Shown: positions 1-10,247, numbered from the stretch's first letter. The stretch: DNA of 64,000 bases from Luteimicrobium album (GCF_030161555.1 NZ_BSUK01000001.1:1364001-1428000); one strand, 5' to 3'. Notes: generated from the sequence alone by a model not told the origin. A program made the numbers and translations.

Positions 1-1
1 A

Positions 2-112
2 CCCGGCCTCGGGCTCGAGATCGACGAAGCCGCAGTGCGCCAGGCCGCACGCGACCACCGCTTCCGCTCGCCGATCTGGCACAGGTCCGACGGAAGCTTC
101 ACCGAATGGTGA
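2..112 (+). CDS. C-terminal end of an enolase-superfamily sugar-acid dehydratase (partial)
   Basis: Only the last 36 codons are present, ending in TGA at 110-112. The tail contains HRFRSPIWHRSDGSFTEW, which resembles the conserved C-terminus (HRWRNPVW-x-x-DGS-x-x-EW) of mandelate racemase/muconate lactonizing-type acid-sugar dehydratases such as gluconate, mannonate or galactonate dehydratases. These dehydrate an aldonate to a 2-keto-3-deoxy acid in the cytoplasm. The downstream sugar-acid kinase and KDPG aldolase fit this role exactly, so it is probably the first enzyme of the operon. The substrate cannot be told from the fragment. Assignment rests on a short tail plus context. Confidence 0.6.
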   Translation, partial: PGLGLEIDEAAVRQAARDHRFRSPIWHRSDGSFTEW

Positions 113-176
113 CCGACCGCAAGCCCGCATCCACGCACCACCGATCCGCCCACCCCCGTGGACGACAGAGGACACC

Positions 177-1787
177 ATGAAGATCTCCGGCACACACGTC
201 GACGTCCTCGTCGTCGGCGCGGGGATGGGCGGCATCGCAGCCGCGCTCGCAGCCGCCAGGCACGGCGCGACCGTCGTCCTGACCGAACCGACACGGTGGG
301 TGGGGGCGCACTGACGACCCAGATGGTCCCGCTCGACGAACATCGACGGATCGAACGCCTCGGGGCCACCGCGACCTACCGCGCGCTGCGGGAGAACCTG
401 CGTGCCCACTACCGCAGGTTCTACCCGCTGACCGACCGCGCACGGCGCGACCCTCTCCTCAACCCCGGCGCCGGGTGGGTGAGCCCGCTGTGCGTCGAGC
501 CCAGGGCGGCCGTGTCCGTGCTCGAGGCGATGCTGGCGCCGTATATCGCGTCCGGGCGCATCCGCCTCTGGCTCGAACACCGCCCGACGGCGGCCCATGC
601 GGAGGGTGATCTGGTCCGAGCCGTGGACCTGGTCGGCCCCGAAGGGACCACGCGGACCGTGGAAGCCCGCTACGTCCTGGACGCGACCGAGACTGGTGAC
701 CTCCTCCCTCTCGCCGGGATCGAGCACGTCACAGGGCGGGAGTCCCGCGACCAGACCGGTGAGCCGGGCGCCGCGGCCACGGCACACCCCGGCGACATGC
801 AGTCGGCGACCTGGTGCTTCGCCGTCGAGCATCACGCCGGCGAGGACTTCACCATCGACCGGCCGCGCGACTACGACCTGTGGCGGGACGCTCGGCCACC
901 AGCCTGGGGAGGCGCACGCATCCTCGACTGGACCGGTCCGGGCGAGGACACCGGCATCGCCCGGCCCTACCACCTCACGATCAACCCCGACGACGACCCC
1001 CAGTCCGTCGACACCGACCATCGGCACATGCCGCTCGGGCCGGAGCTGTGGACCTACCGGCGCATCGCCGCGCGCCGCCAGTTCACTCCGGGCAGCTACG
1101 CGAGCGACATCACGATCGTGAACTGGCCGATGAACGACTACACCGGGGGCCGGTGTTCGGCCCGGGTTCCGACGGGCACCGTGACGCCGCGCGGCAGCTC
1201 AGTCTCTCGCTCATGTACTGGCTTCAGACCGAGGCTCCCCGGCCCGACGGCGGCCACGGGTACCCCGGTCTGCGCCTCCTCCCCGAGGTCAGCGGGACAG
1301 ACGACGGTCTCGCCATGGAGCCGTACATCCGCGAGTCGCGGCGGATCCAGGCGACGCGGACGATCGTCGAGCAGGACGTCTCGGTCGAGCTGCGCGGAGA
1401 CAAGGGGGCCGAGCACTACGTCGACACGGTGGGCATCGGCCACTACTACTGGCTCGACCGCCACGCGACCACCGCCGGCTCGATGCCGGCGGGGGACGGC
1501 CGCAGCCCTTCGAGATCCCGTTCGGCGCGTTGGTCCCACGCAGGGTCCGCAACTTCCTTGCTGCAGGCAAGAACATCGGGACCACCCACATCACCAACGG
1601 GTGCTACCGGCTGCATCCCGTGGAGTGGAACATCGGCGAGTCCGCCGGCATCGCCGCCGCGCGCGCCCTGCGGACCGGTGTCGAACCGCACAGCGTGCTC
1701 CAGGACGAGAACGAGCTCGAGGACCTGCAGCGCGAAGTGAGCGGCGACGGGATCGAGCTCCGCTGGCCGGCCGGGACCCTCTGGTGA
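177..1787 (+). CDS. FAD-dependent oxidoreductase (FAD_oxidored family), first paralogue; three apparent 1-base breaks
   Basis: ATG at 177 begins a Rossmann segment with GAGMGG near residue 17, the FAD-binding GxGxxG. The frame closes after about 45 codons, then continues in the next frame. One base is missing in each of three G runs (302-306, 1145-1149, 1491-1495); restoring them gives about 537 residues. The rebuilt protein has LDATETGDLLPLAG, WCFAVEHHAGEDFTID, TYRRIA and NIGTTHITNGCYRLHPVEW blocks, matching large FAD-dependent oxidoreductases of the PF12831 type. The family's substrates are poorly known. The stop overlaps the GTG of the next gene, so it is in the sugar-acid operon. It is clearly paralogous to the gene at 3396-5033. 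FAD binding is well supported; the reaction is unknown. Confidence 0.75.
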
Positions 1788-2746
1788 GCCACGTCGACCT
1801 CCTCGTCGCGGGCGAGGCGCTGCTCGCGCTGCTCGCACCGGGCGGCACCGACCCCGCGCGTTCCACCGTTCTCCACCCGCACGTGGTGGGCGCGGAAGTC
1901 AACGCGGCTGCGGCAGTCGCGGCGCTCGGGCACCGGGTCGCCTGGACGGGTGTCGTCGGCCACGACAGCGCGGGACGTCGGATCTGCGAACACCTGCGTG
2001 GCCGAGGCGTCGACGTCGGGCTCGTGCGCACCGACCCGACGCATCCGACCGGGCTGCTCGTCCGCGACTCCACGCCTACGAGGCCGGTCCAGGTCGACTA
2101 CCACCGCGCCGGATCGGCGGCCACGGGCTGGAACATCGCCGACGCCAGCCGCGCGGCGGGCACCTGTCCGCGGGTGCTCCTGATCAGCGGGATCACGCCG
2201 ATGCTGTCGGCGTCGACCCGCGCTGCGACCGCGGCCCTCGTCTCGGCGTGCCGAGACGACGGGACGACCATCGTGTTCGACCCGAACGTCCGACTGACCC
2301 TGGGGTTGCCCGATCGCTGGCGTCGCGTCGTGCGCCCTCTGCTCCGCGCGGCACATGTGGTCCTCGCCTCGGAGCGCGAGCTCGAGCTGCTCACCGAGAG
2401 CTCGGCGGACCGAGCCACCGACGACCTCCTCGCCGGTGACGCCCACACGGTCGTCGTCCGTAGCGCCGACGCGACGTCCAGGGCCGTGTCGGCTACGGGC
2501 ACGATCCGTCAGGATCCCTTCCCCGTCACGGCCGTCGACCCCGTCGGCGCAGGGGACGCCTTCGCCGGGGGCTATGTCTCCGCGCTGCTCGAGGGCCTCG
2601 CGCCTGCCGCATGCCTCTCCCGCGCCGCTGTCCTCGGCGCGCTCGCGGTCACGGTCGCCGGCGACCAGGACGCCTGTCCGGACCGCGACCAGCTGCGCGT
2701 CGTCGAGCAAGCCTGGTCGAACGGCGACCTGGAGGCCGCGCGATGA
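1784..2746 (+). CDS. kdgK: PfkB-family sugar kinase, likely 2-keto-3-deoxygluconate kinase
   Basis: A 320-residue ribokinase/PfkB kinase starting at GTG 1784, inside the stop of the preceding gene (GTGA overlap). The N-terminus LLVAGEALLALL resembles the substrate lobe start of KDG kinases. The C-terminal signature DPVGAGDAFAGG carries the catalytic Asp and the anion hole. FDPNVR in the middle is typical of the fold. The enzyme would phosphorylate 2-keto-3-deoxy-gluconate (or the galacto epimer) at C6 with ATP, giving the substrate for the aldolase that follows with an ATGA overlap. Fructokinase or tagatose kinase activity is possible from sequence alone; the aldolase and dehydratase neighbours favour KDG. 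Confidence 0.8.
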   Translation: MSHVDLLVAGEALLALLAPGGTDPARSTVLHPHVVGAEVNAAAAVAALGHRVAWTGVVGHDSAGRRICEHLRGRGVDVGLVRTDPTHPTGLLVRDSTPTRPVQVDYHRAGSAATGWNIADASRAAGTCPRVLLISGITPMLSASTRAATAALVSACRDDGTTIVFDPNVRLTLGLPDRWRRVVRPLLRAAHVVLASERELELLTESSADRATDDLLAGDAHTVVVRSADATSRAVSATGTIRQDPFPVTAVDPVGAGDAFAGGYVSALLEGLAPAACLSRAAVLGALAVTVAGDQDACPDRDQLRVVEQAWSNGDLEAAR

Positions 2747-3399
2747 CCCCCACCGAGCAGCTGCTCGCGACGATCGACCGCCACGGTGCCTTCGGCATCG
2801 TCCGAACAGCGGACGCCGACTCCGCCCGCACCCGCGCGGACGCGGCCCTCGCCGCAGGGCTCGGCGCCCTCGAGGTGTCCTTGGTGACGCCCGGTGCGCT
2901 GCGGATCATCGAAGCCCTGCGGTCCGCCGCGCCCTACGCCCTCGTCGGCGCCGGCACCGTGACGAACGAGACCGACGCACGGTCCGCGATCGACGCCGGC
3001 GCGCAGTTCGTCGTCTCCCCTGCGGTCGACGTGGGGGTACTGTCCCTCGCCGCGCGTGAAGACGTCCCGGCAGTCCCCGGCGCGATGACACCGACGGAGA
3101 TCGTCACCGCGACCACCCACGGCGCTCGCGTGGTCAAGCTCTTCCCCGCGGGCACGCTGGGGACCCGATACCTGCGGGAGCTCCGAGGCCCGCTCCCGCA
3201 TGTCGCCCTCGTCCCGACCGGTGGCATCGCCCTCGACGACGTCCCCGCATGGTGGAAGGCAGGGGCCGTCGGGTGCGGCCTCGGAGGCGCCCTGCTCGAC
3301 GGGACGCCCGCCGAAATCCGGGCCGCGGTCGGCCGGCTCGCCGACCAACGCGCCGAGTTCCTGGGCACCGCACCGACGGCGGGCAGGAACCCGTCGTGA
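2743..3399 (+). CDS. eda: KDPG/KHG aldolase family protein
   Basis: A 218-residue class I aldolase starting at ATG 2743 within the kinase stop codon. GIVR near the N-terminus, LEVSLVTPGALRII, LVGAGTV and VVKLFPAG are the family blocks. The Lys in VKLFPAG (about residue 129) is the Schiff-base residue and the Glu in LEVSL the usual acid/base. It should cleave 2-keto-3-deoxy-6-phosphogluconate (or its galacto epimer) to pyruvate and glyceraldehyde 3-phosphate. With the upstream kinase and dehydratase fragment it completes an Entner-Doudoroff-like or De Ley-Doudoroff branch. The frame is intact. Its stop overlaps the GTG of the second FAD oxidoreductase. Confidence 0.88.
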   Translation: MTPTEQLLATIDRHGAFGIVRTADADSARTRADAALAAGLGALEVSLVTPGALRIIEALRSAAPYALVGAGTVTNETDARSAIDAGAQFVVSPAVDVGVLSLAAREDVPAVPGAMTPTEIVTATTHGARVVKLFPAGTLGTRYLRELRGPLPHVALVPTGGIALDDVPAWWKAGAVGCGLGGALLDGTPAEIRAAVGRLADQRAEFLGTAPTAGRNPS

Positions 3400-5033
3400 C
3401 CGCGACGCACGAATGGGCCAGCCCCGTCCTCGTCGTCGGCGGGGGCTGGGAGGAGTCGCAGCCGCGCTGATCCTGTGCGAGCTCGGCGTGAACGTCACCC
3501 TCACCGAGGACGGCGCCTGGCTCGGCGGTCAGCTCACCAGCCAGGCCGTCCCGCCGGACGAGCACCCGTGGGTCGAGTCGCGGTACGCGTCCCCGCGGTA
3601 CCGCCGGCTGCGCAGCCTGATCCGCGACGAGTACCGGGCCACCCGCGCGCTCACCCAGGCGGCCAGGACCGACCCCTGCTCAACCCCGGCCTCGGTGACG
3701 TCAGCGGCCTGTGCGCACCGCCGTCCGTCAACGCGCGGGCGGTCGAGACGCTCCTCGCTCCGCACGTCGCCACCGAGACCCTCCGCATCGTCCGCGACGC
3801 ACGTCCCGTGGGTGCCGACCGTCACGCAGACACGATCCGCGCCGTCGAGTTCGCGCTCGCAGACGGCGACCGTCTCGTGGTCGCCGCGGACGTCGTCCTC
3901 GATGCCACCGAGACGGGGAAACTCCTGGCGCTCGCGGGTGCCGAGCACACGGTCGGGGCGGAGTCGGCAGCCGAGACCGGCGAGCCGCACGCACCGGACG
4001 AGCCGAACCCGGACGACCAGCAAGCCATCACGTGGTGCTTCGCGGTCGAAGATCGCGCGGGCGAGGACCACACCATCGCCAAGCCGCACGACTACGAGAC
4101 CTGGAGAGACCGGCGTTGGCCCTTCTGGCCGGGGTCACAGCTGTCGTGGACCGATCTCGACCCGATCCGTCTCCGCCCCCGCACGATCCGCCTCCACGAG
4201 CCCGGACTGCGCCGCGACCGCTGGACCTACCGCCGCATCGGCGCCCGGTCGCTGCTCGCCGACCGCAGCACCGAGCAGGACGTCACCCTCGTCAACTGGC
4301 CGCAGAACGACTGCTGGACCCGGCCGCTCGTCGACTCGACAGACCCCACGTCGGCGCAACCCTGGTACGAGAGCGCGGCCGCGCGTGACGCGAAGGCGCT
4401 CTCGCGGGCCTTCCTCTACTGGATGCAGACCGAGGCCCCCGAGCCGACGGCGGCACCGGGCACCCGGGGCTGCTCCTCCGCCCCGACCTGATGGGCACCA
4501 CGGACGGCTTCGCGCAGCGGCCGTACGTCCGTGAGTCACGGCGCGCGCTGACACTGCGCACGGTCACGGAGCTCGACGTCGGCGTCGAGGCCTCGCCCGG
4601 CGGATCCACCGTCTTCGAGGACACCGTCGGTATCGGCGCCTACCGCATCGACCTGCACCCGACTCCGGCCGGGCGCAGCTACGTCGACGTCGACTGCTAC
4701 CCCTTCCAGATCCCCCTGCGCGCCCTCGTGTGCCGGACGGTCACGAACCTCGTCCCGGCCGCAAAGGGCATCGGGACGACGCACATCTCGAACGGTGCGC
4801 TCCGCCTGCACCCGGTCGAGTGGTCCGCGGGTGAGGCAGCCGCAACCCTCGCCGCCCACCTGGTCCGGCACCGGATCACGAGCCAGGACGCAGCCACGTC
4901 TCGCTCGCACGTCGCCGACATCCAGCGGCTCCTGCGGGGCACCCTCGGCAGCACCCTCGAGTGGCCTGAGGACATCCGGACGACGCCGTGCCCGGCCGAC
5001 GTCGCCGTGCCGCGCTTGGTCGAGCCGCTCTAG
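3396..5033 (+). CDS. FAD-dependent oxidoreductase (FAD_oxidored family), second paralogue; three apparent 1-base breaks
   Basis: GTG 3396 overlaps the aldolase stop. The first codons give VLVVGGG, then a G is missing in the run 3441-3445; restored, the FAD loop reads GGGLGG. Two more bases appear lost in C runs at 3673-3676 and about 4436-4440. Rebuilt length is about 546 residues. Blocks shared with the first paralogue include [49 protein letters not shown] and [19 protein letters not shown]. It is the last gene of the operon and ends about 100 bases before the converging dnaB. As for its paralogue, FAD binding is clear, the substrate unknown. A partnership between the two, or a heterodimer, is only inference. 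Confidence 0.75.
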
Positions 5034-5140
5034 ATCGAAGGGACCAGCAGAGCCGTCGATGTGCAACGCGGTCGCCGGTGGTCGCCTCGACGGCGTGACG
5101 ACATCAACCCACGTCGAGGGCACCGGCCCGCACTTCGTAC

Positions 5141-8100
5141 CTACATCTGCATGTCGACGAACCGCGAGTAGTGGCCCTGGAACGCCACGGTGATGACATC
5201 GGTCGGGCCGTTGCGGTGCTTGGCGACGATGAGGTCGGCCTCTCCCGCTCGCGGGGACTCGCGCTCGTAGGCGTCCTCGCGGTGGAGCAGGATCACCATG
5301 TCCGCGTCCTGCTCGATGCTGTTGTGCAGAGCGATGCCATTGGCGACGAAGTTGTGTGTCCCGACGACGGTCGCGTCGAAGACCTGCTTCTCCCCCATCG
5401 GCTCGATGGCCACGACCTCGTCCCACATCAGGTCGTTGACGGCCATGATCTCGAGCTCTTCGGACTCGAGGACCGCGGCGATCCGTCCGAGACGCTGCCG
5501 CGACGGCGCGTGCTTCCACGGGGTGCTCCCGCAGAGCTGCGTGCCGATCGCGGCGGCGAACTCCCGGTGCGTCATGCCACGCTCGACGAGCACGTCCCTG
5601 ACGTCGTCCCACACCTGGCGAGGAACGGTGTCGACATTCGTGTTCGCCTGCTTGTCGCGGATGATCTCGAGGAGCCGAGCGGCTGACTCGCCGCGCTCCC
5701 CGTGGACGCCGATCTCCTGGAGGAACCGGCGCTGGTCGTCGAGACCCGACACATCGAGGGTGTAGCAGGACCGGTAGCCAGCCTTCGGAGTTGCCGTCCG
5801 GAGCCGGGTCGAGATCCCGAACCGCAGGAACAGCCGAGAGAGGTCGTCGACCAGCCGCCGCGAGGTCGACGCGTAGTAGATCCTCCCGCTCCGGCCGTTC
5901 GCGTTTACCGTCACCGAGCCGTCCGTCGCCCAGATGTGCCGGAGGAACAGCGCGATCTGCTCCTTCGGAAGGTGGAACACGCCCTCCGGGACGAACTTCT
6001 CGTGGCTCCGCAGCCCGAACAGACCGAGGTCGTCGAGCCACTCCGCGATCGGCGTGATCCCGAAGGCACCGGCCGCCTCGGACACGATCGCCAGGTTCTT
6101 CTCGTCGATCGATGCGTCCCGGATCGGCTGACGCTTCACGAACGACCCGTCGCCGAGCAGGTGCGCCAGCATGATCACCTTGCGGTCGTCCCACTCGGCG
6201 TTCTGCTCCGGCCCGGGCACGTGTCGAGGCACACCGACGCGCGAACCGACCTCGAGCTCACCGAGCGGCGTCCACCCGCCGTACGTGAGGAACGGGTGGT
6301 TCGCGGTGGCCTCGACCTGCTTGCCGGACGCCAGCCGCACCCGGAACACCGGCTTCACGCCCGTCGGGAAGACGTGGGTCAGGTGTCGGCGGACGTACTG
6401 CAGCCGGTCGTTCAGGGCCCACACCGGGACGTCGCGGGACCCGAGCGCGAAGAGCTCACCCATGGTCGTCTCGGCGCCGGTGTCCGCACGCAAGATCCGG
6501 GTGTCCTCGGTGAGGCAGCCGGACTCACGGAGGTCCGACATAGCCGGCTTCTTGTCCGTGCGTTGCTCGGCCCCACGGTTGAGCTGCGAGATCGCGATGA
6601 CCGGCACCTCGAGCTCTTTGGCGAGCAGCTTGAGCGCACGCGAGAACTCGGACACCTCCTGCTGCCGGGACTCGACGCGCTTACCGGACGTCATGAGCTG
6701 CAGGTAGTCGATGACCACGAGCTTGAGGTTGTGCCGCTGCTTGAGCCGGCGGCACTTGGCGCGAATCTCCGTCAGGGTCATGTTCGGCGAGTCGTCGATG
6801 AACAGCGGCGCCTCGGAGATCTTGCCCATGGTGGCGGCGAGCTTCTGCCAGTCCTCGTCGCCGAGCTGACCGTTGCGGAGCTTCTGCAGGTGGATCCGTG
6901 CCTCGGCAGCGAGCAGACGCATCGTGATCTCGTTGCGGCTCATCTCGAGCGAGAAGACGACGGCGGCCTGGTTGTGCTTGATCGCCGCGGACCGCACGAT
7001 GTCGATGCCGAGCGTCGAGTTGTGAGTCGGCACCATAGCGCGCGTCGCCAGGTACAGGTGGTCGGGGTGGTCGATCTCGACGCATCGGACGGGCACCGAG
7101 GCGACCGGCTCGACGGACACCACGAGCCGCGCCGCGAACCGCCGCGACGGCCGCAGCTCCTTGTGCAGGAGCCTCAGGTCGTCGCGCGTGAACACGTCGT
7201 CGTCGGCCTCGAAGACGACGCTCGCGACCCCGGTCTCCGCGACCGGCTCCGTCCGGTACCCGAGCCCGACGACGAGCTCGCGCACGTCGTCGGCCACCGA
7301 ACCCGTGGCGAGGTCGAGGCTGACGAGACCCGACCGCAGGACGTGCCCGGCGTCGTCGGCGACGCCCGCGAGGAGCTCACGCCGCTGCAGCTCGCCCGCT
7401 CGCAGGTAGTCGAGCGGGATCCGCGCCAGCTCTCCCGGGCCACGGCCGACCCGACAACGCCCGGAGGCACCGCGGGTGCGACGTCGGGCAGGACGAGCGG
7501 CGCCGTGGTCGCGACGGCGTGGTTGGCACGCCGGTCCGGGGTGTCCGCGTGGACGGTCGCGGCGAGCTCTTCGGTGGTCCGCACGGTTCCTCGAGCCCCG
7601 ACGTACGCCGGGTGTCACGCGTCGACGTCGACCACTCGTGCAGCGCGTCGGCGACCACCTCGGTGCCGTCGTCGAAGGTGACCCGGTAGCACGGCCGTCC
7701 GACGAGCACCTCGGTCGCCCGGACCACGTGCGTGGGGGTCCCGTCGGCGGCGAGCAGCTCGTCCCCCACCTGGACGTCGCCCATGGTGGTCCAGCCGGTC
7801 GGCGTGGGGAGCGGGGTGTCGAGCGCGAGCGCCTTGCCGATCGCGGGTCGGGCCGCGACGACGATCATCTGCCCGGGGTGCAGTCCGTTGGTGAGCCGGT
7901 CGAGGTCGGCGAACCCGGTGGGGACGCCGACCATGCCCTCGCCGCGGTGCCCGGCGGCCTCGATCTCGTCGACCGTCGGGCCGAGGATCTCGGCGAGCGG
8001 GACGTAGTCCTCGCTCGCCCGACGCTCCGTGACCGCGTACACCTCTGCTTGCGCGTTGTTCACGATCTCGTCGACGTCGCCGCCGTCGGTCGCGTAGCCG

Positions 8101-8528
8101 AGCTGCACGACGCGCGTACCGGCCTGGACGAGGCGGCGCAGGATCGCCCGCTCACGGACGATGCGCGCGTAGTAGCCGGCGTTCGCGGCGGTGGGCACGC
8201 GGGAGATCAGGTCGTGCAGGTACGGCGCACCCCCGACCCGCTGGAGCTCGCCGAGCTTCGTGAGCTCGGCGACGACCGTGATCGCGTCCGCGGGCTCGCC
8301 CCGCCCGTACAGGTCGAGGATCGCGTCGTAGATCGTCTCGTGCGCCGGACGGTAGAAGTCGGTGCCGCGGATCTCCTCGACGACGTCCGCGATCGCGTCC
8401 TTGGAGATGAGCATCGACCCGAGGACCGACTGCTCGGCGGCCACGTCCTGCGGGGGCGTGCGGTCGAACCCGCCACCGGGCGCCGCGTCAGGAGCGTCGT
8501 AGCCTGCCTCGAGCTCGTCGATCGACAT
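5141..8528 (-). CDS. dnaB: Replicative DNA helicase DnaB interrupted by two inteins
   Basis: ATG at 8528 (minus) starts a normal DnaB: N-domain with AAEQSVLGSMLISKDAI, linker helix, then the RecA-like core. The Walker A motif ARPAIGK-ST is split after the Lys by intein 1 (7019-7832). The core resumes with STLGIDIVRSAA, FSLEMSRNEI, VVIDYLQLM (Walker B) and SQLNRGAEQR, and is split again in DLRESG-S by intein 2 (5321-6517). The protein ends VAFQGHYSRFVDMQM. With inteins removed about 458 residues remain, the normal DnaB length. Two one-base losses lie within intein 1 (C run 7595-7598 and near 7434-7439), so the reading frame is not continuous as given. DnaB unwinds DNA at the fork; splicing would be required for activity because both inserts hit catalytic motifs. 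Confidence 0.93.
5321..6517 (-). mobile_element. Intein 2 in dnaB with LAGLIDADG homing endonuclease
   Basis: A 399-residue in-frame insert in the conserved DLRESG-S motif. It starts CLTEDTRILRADTGAETTMG (Cys-1) and ends VVGTHNFVANGIALHN before the extein Ser. TANHPFLT is block B with its His. Two LAGLIDADG-type segments, LAHLLGDGS and LRHIWATDGSV, each retain the acidic residue, so the endonuclease may be active. The frame is intact, unlike intein 1. Such an element spreads by cutting intein-free dnaB alleles; whether this one still does is not visible. Confidence 0.9.
7019..7832 (-). mobile_element. Intein 1 in dnaB (P-loop insertion, Ala-1, decayed endonuclease)
   Basis: The insert begins directly after the P-loop Lys codon with ALALDTPLPTPTGWTTMGDV, an intein block A with Ala instead of Cys at position 1. 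It ends with YLATRAMVPTHN just before the extein Ser. THN and the following Ser are the usual C-terminal splice junction. Restoring two lost bases gives 272 residues. Between the splicing halves there is only a remnant of a homing endonuclease: a single LAGLIDADG-like segment (LLAGVADDAG) is visible and the expected first one (an LGVWLGDG-like segment) is absent. Ala-1 inteins at this DnaB site are known in actinobacteria. Confidence 0.85.
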
Positions 8529-8688
8529 ACGCCGCGTCCCCTCCTCGTCCGTGCCGCACGGTCTGCGCGGATACGAACACCTGTTCTACTCCGTACCCCT
8601 GACAGCCGCGGAGCCGGTCCGGCACCACGGTCCCGCTGCGGGAGCCTCCGCGAGAGTAGGCGCACCGCCGACGACGCACAAACGGACC

Positions 8689-8764
8689 TGTGGACGGCGG
8701 TGTGGACAACCTGGGGACAGTCACCCGAGCGCTGTGCACAGGCCGTGGACAAGGCTGTGGAAAA
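8689..8764. promoter_or_regulatory. Cluster of DnaA-box-like sequences between dnaB and the MATE gene
   Basis: The 303-base gap 8529-8831 holds TGTGGACAA at 8701-8709 (the high-GC form of the DnaA box, reverse of TTGTCCACA), plus near matches TGTGGACGG (8689), TGTGCACAG (8733), CGTGGACAA (8744) and TGTGGAAAA (8756). They are all in the same orientation. The gap must also contain the divergent promoters of dnaB and the exporter. The rest of the gap shows nothing recognisable. Binding by DnaA is inferred from the box match only. Confidence 0.5.
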
Positions 8765-8831
8765 CACGCGAGTTGTCCGTTCTGGCTGTCACAGAATCCC
8801 AGAACTGCAACGTTCGTTAGCCTGTGGAGCT

Positions 8832-10201
8832 GTGGACGGAAATCTCTCGCGCGACACGCCGCAGCACACCGGCGGCGCGCCCGCCCACTCCCGCACCCTC
8901 GACCGCCAGATCCTCGCCCTCGCGGTCCCGGCCCTCGGCGCCCTCATCGCGGAGCCGGTCTTCGTCCTCGTCGACAGCGCTGTCGTCGGTCACCTCGGCA
9001 CCGCGCAGCTCGCAGCCCTTTCCGTCGCGTCGACCCTTCTGACCACCCTCGTCGGCCTCTGTGTCTTCCTCGCCTACGCCACCACCGCCGCCGTCGCGCG
9101 CCGGGTCGGCGCCGGCCACCGGCGCGAGGCGCTCCAGTCCGGCGTCGACGGCCTCTGGCTCGCGGTCGGCCTCGGCGTCGCACTCGGCGCGCTCCTCGCC
9201 CTCGTCGCCCCGTGGGCCGCCCACACGCTCGGCGCCGCCGACGACGTCGCCCACTACGCCGCCGTCTACCTCCGCTGGTCCGCGTGCGGGCTCCCGGGGA
9301 TGCTCGTCGTCCTCGCGTCGACCGGCGTCCTGCGCGGGCTGCAGGACACCCGCACCCCGCTGTGGGTGGCGTCGGGGGCGCCGTCGTCAACGCGGGCCTC
9401 AACATCGCCCTCGTCTACGGCGCGGGCCTCGGCATCGCCGGCTCCGGCATCGGCACGGCGGCGACCCAGCTCACCATGGGCGCCGTGCTCTGCACCGTCG
9501 TCGTGCGCGGCGCCCGCCGGGAACGCGCCTCGCTCGTCCCGCACGCGGGCGGGATCTGGGCCAACGCGCGCGACGGCATCCCCCTGTTCGTCCGGACCCT
9601 CTCGCTCCGGGCCGCGATCCTCGTCACCGTGTTCGTCGCGACGGCGCTCGGCGAGGTCGCGCTCGCCGGCTACCAGGTCGTCAACTCCGTCTGGGGGTTC
9701 GCCGCCTTCGCCCTCGACGCGCTCGCCATCGCCGCCCAGGCCCTCGTCGGGCACCGCCTCGGCGCGGGCGACGTCGCCACCACCCGCCGCGTCCTGCGCC
9801 GCACCCTCCAGTGGGGCGTGGGCGCGGGCGCCCTGCTCGGCGTCGTCATCGCGGGGAGCGGCTGGTGGTTCGCACTCCTGTTCACCCAGGACCACGACGT
9901 CCGCGTCGCCATCGCCGTCGGGATGGCCGTGTGCGGGCTGCTCATGCCCATGGCGGGGTGGGTCTTCGTGCTCGACGGCGTCCTCATCGGCGCCGGCGAC
10001 GGCCGCTACCTCGCGTGGGTCGGGGTCTTGACGTTCGTCGTCTACGTCCCGGTCGCGCTCGCCGTCCGGGCCTGGGCGCCCGACGGCGCAGCCGGCCTCG
10101 CGTGGCTGTGGTTCGCCTTCGCGGGGGTCTTCATGGCGGCCCGGGCGCTGACCACGGGGTGGCGCGCCCGCGGCACCGACTGGATGCGCACCGGCGCCTG
10201 A
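8832..10201 (+). CDS. MATE family efflux protein; one apparent 1-base break
   Basis: A hydrophobic protein of about 456 residues after repair, starting at GTG 8832. The N-terminal half has PALGALIAEPVFVLVDSAVVGHLG and STGVLRGLQDTRTP, and the second half repeats the pattern with SLRAAILV and LDALAIAAQALVGHRLG; this two-fold, about 12-helix layout is that of DinF/NorM-type MATE Na+ or H+ antiporters, which export cationic drugs or metabolites. A G is missing from the run 9374-9378, which shifts the second half into another frame. The gene diverges from dnaB and runs toward the ribosomal protein operon. No substrate can be named. Confidence 0.85.
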
Positions 10202-10247
10202 ATCCCCTCCCGCAGGCGCCGACGGCGCAGCGCCCCAGGGACGACGA

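Noticed and set aside
177..5033. The FAD oxidoreductase genes as pseudogenes
   Set aside because: Each has three one-base losses in G/C runs, the same pattern as in essential genes, and the repaired proteins are complete. Sequencing error is more likely than decay.
5702..7681. 659-codon open frame on the plus strand across dnaB
   Set aside because: Antisense to dnaB; composition is what high GC at third positions gives in the mirrored frame, with no family motif.
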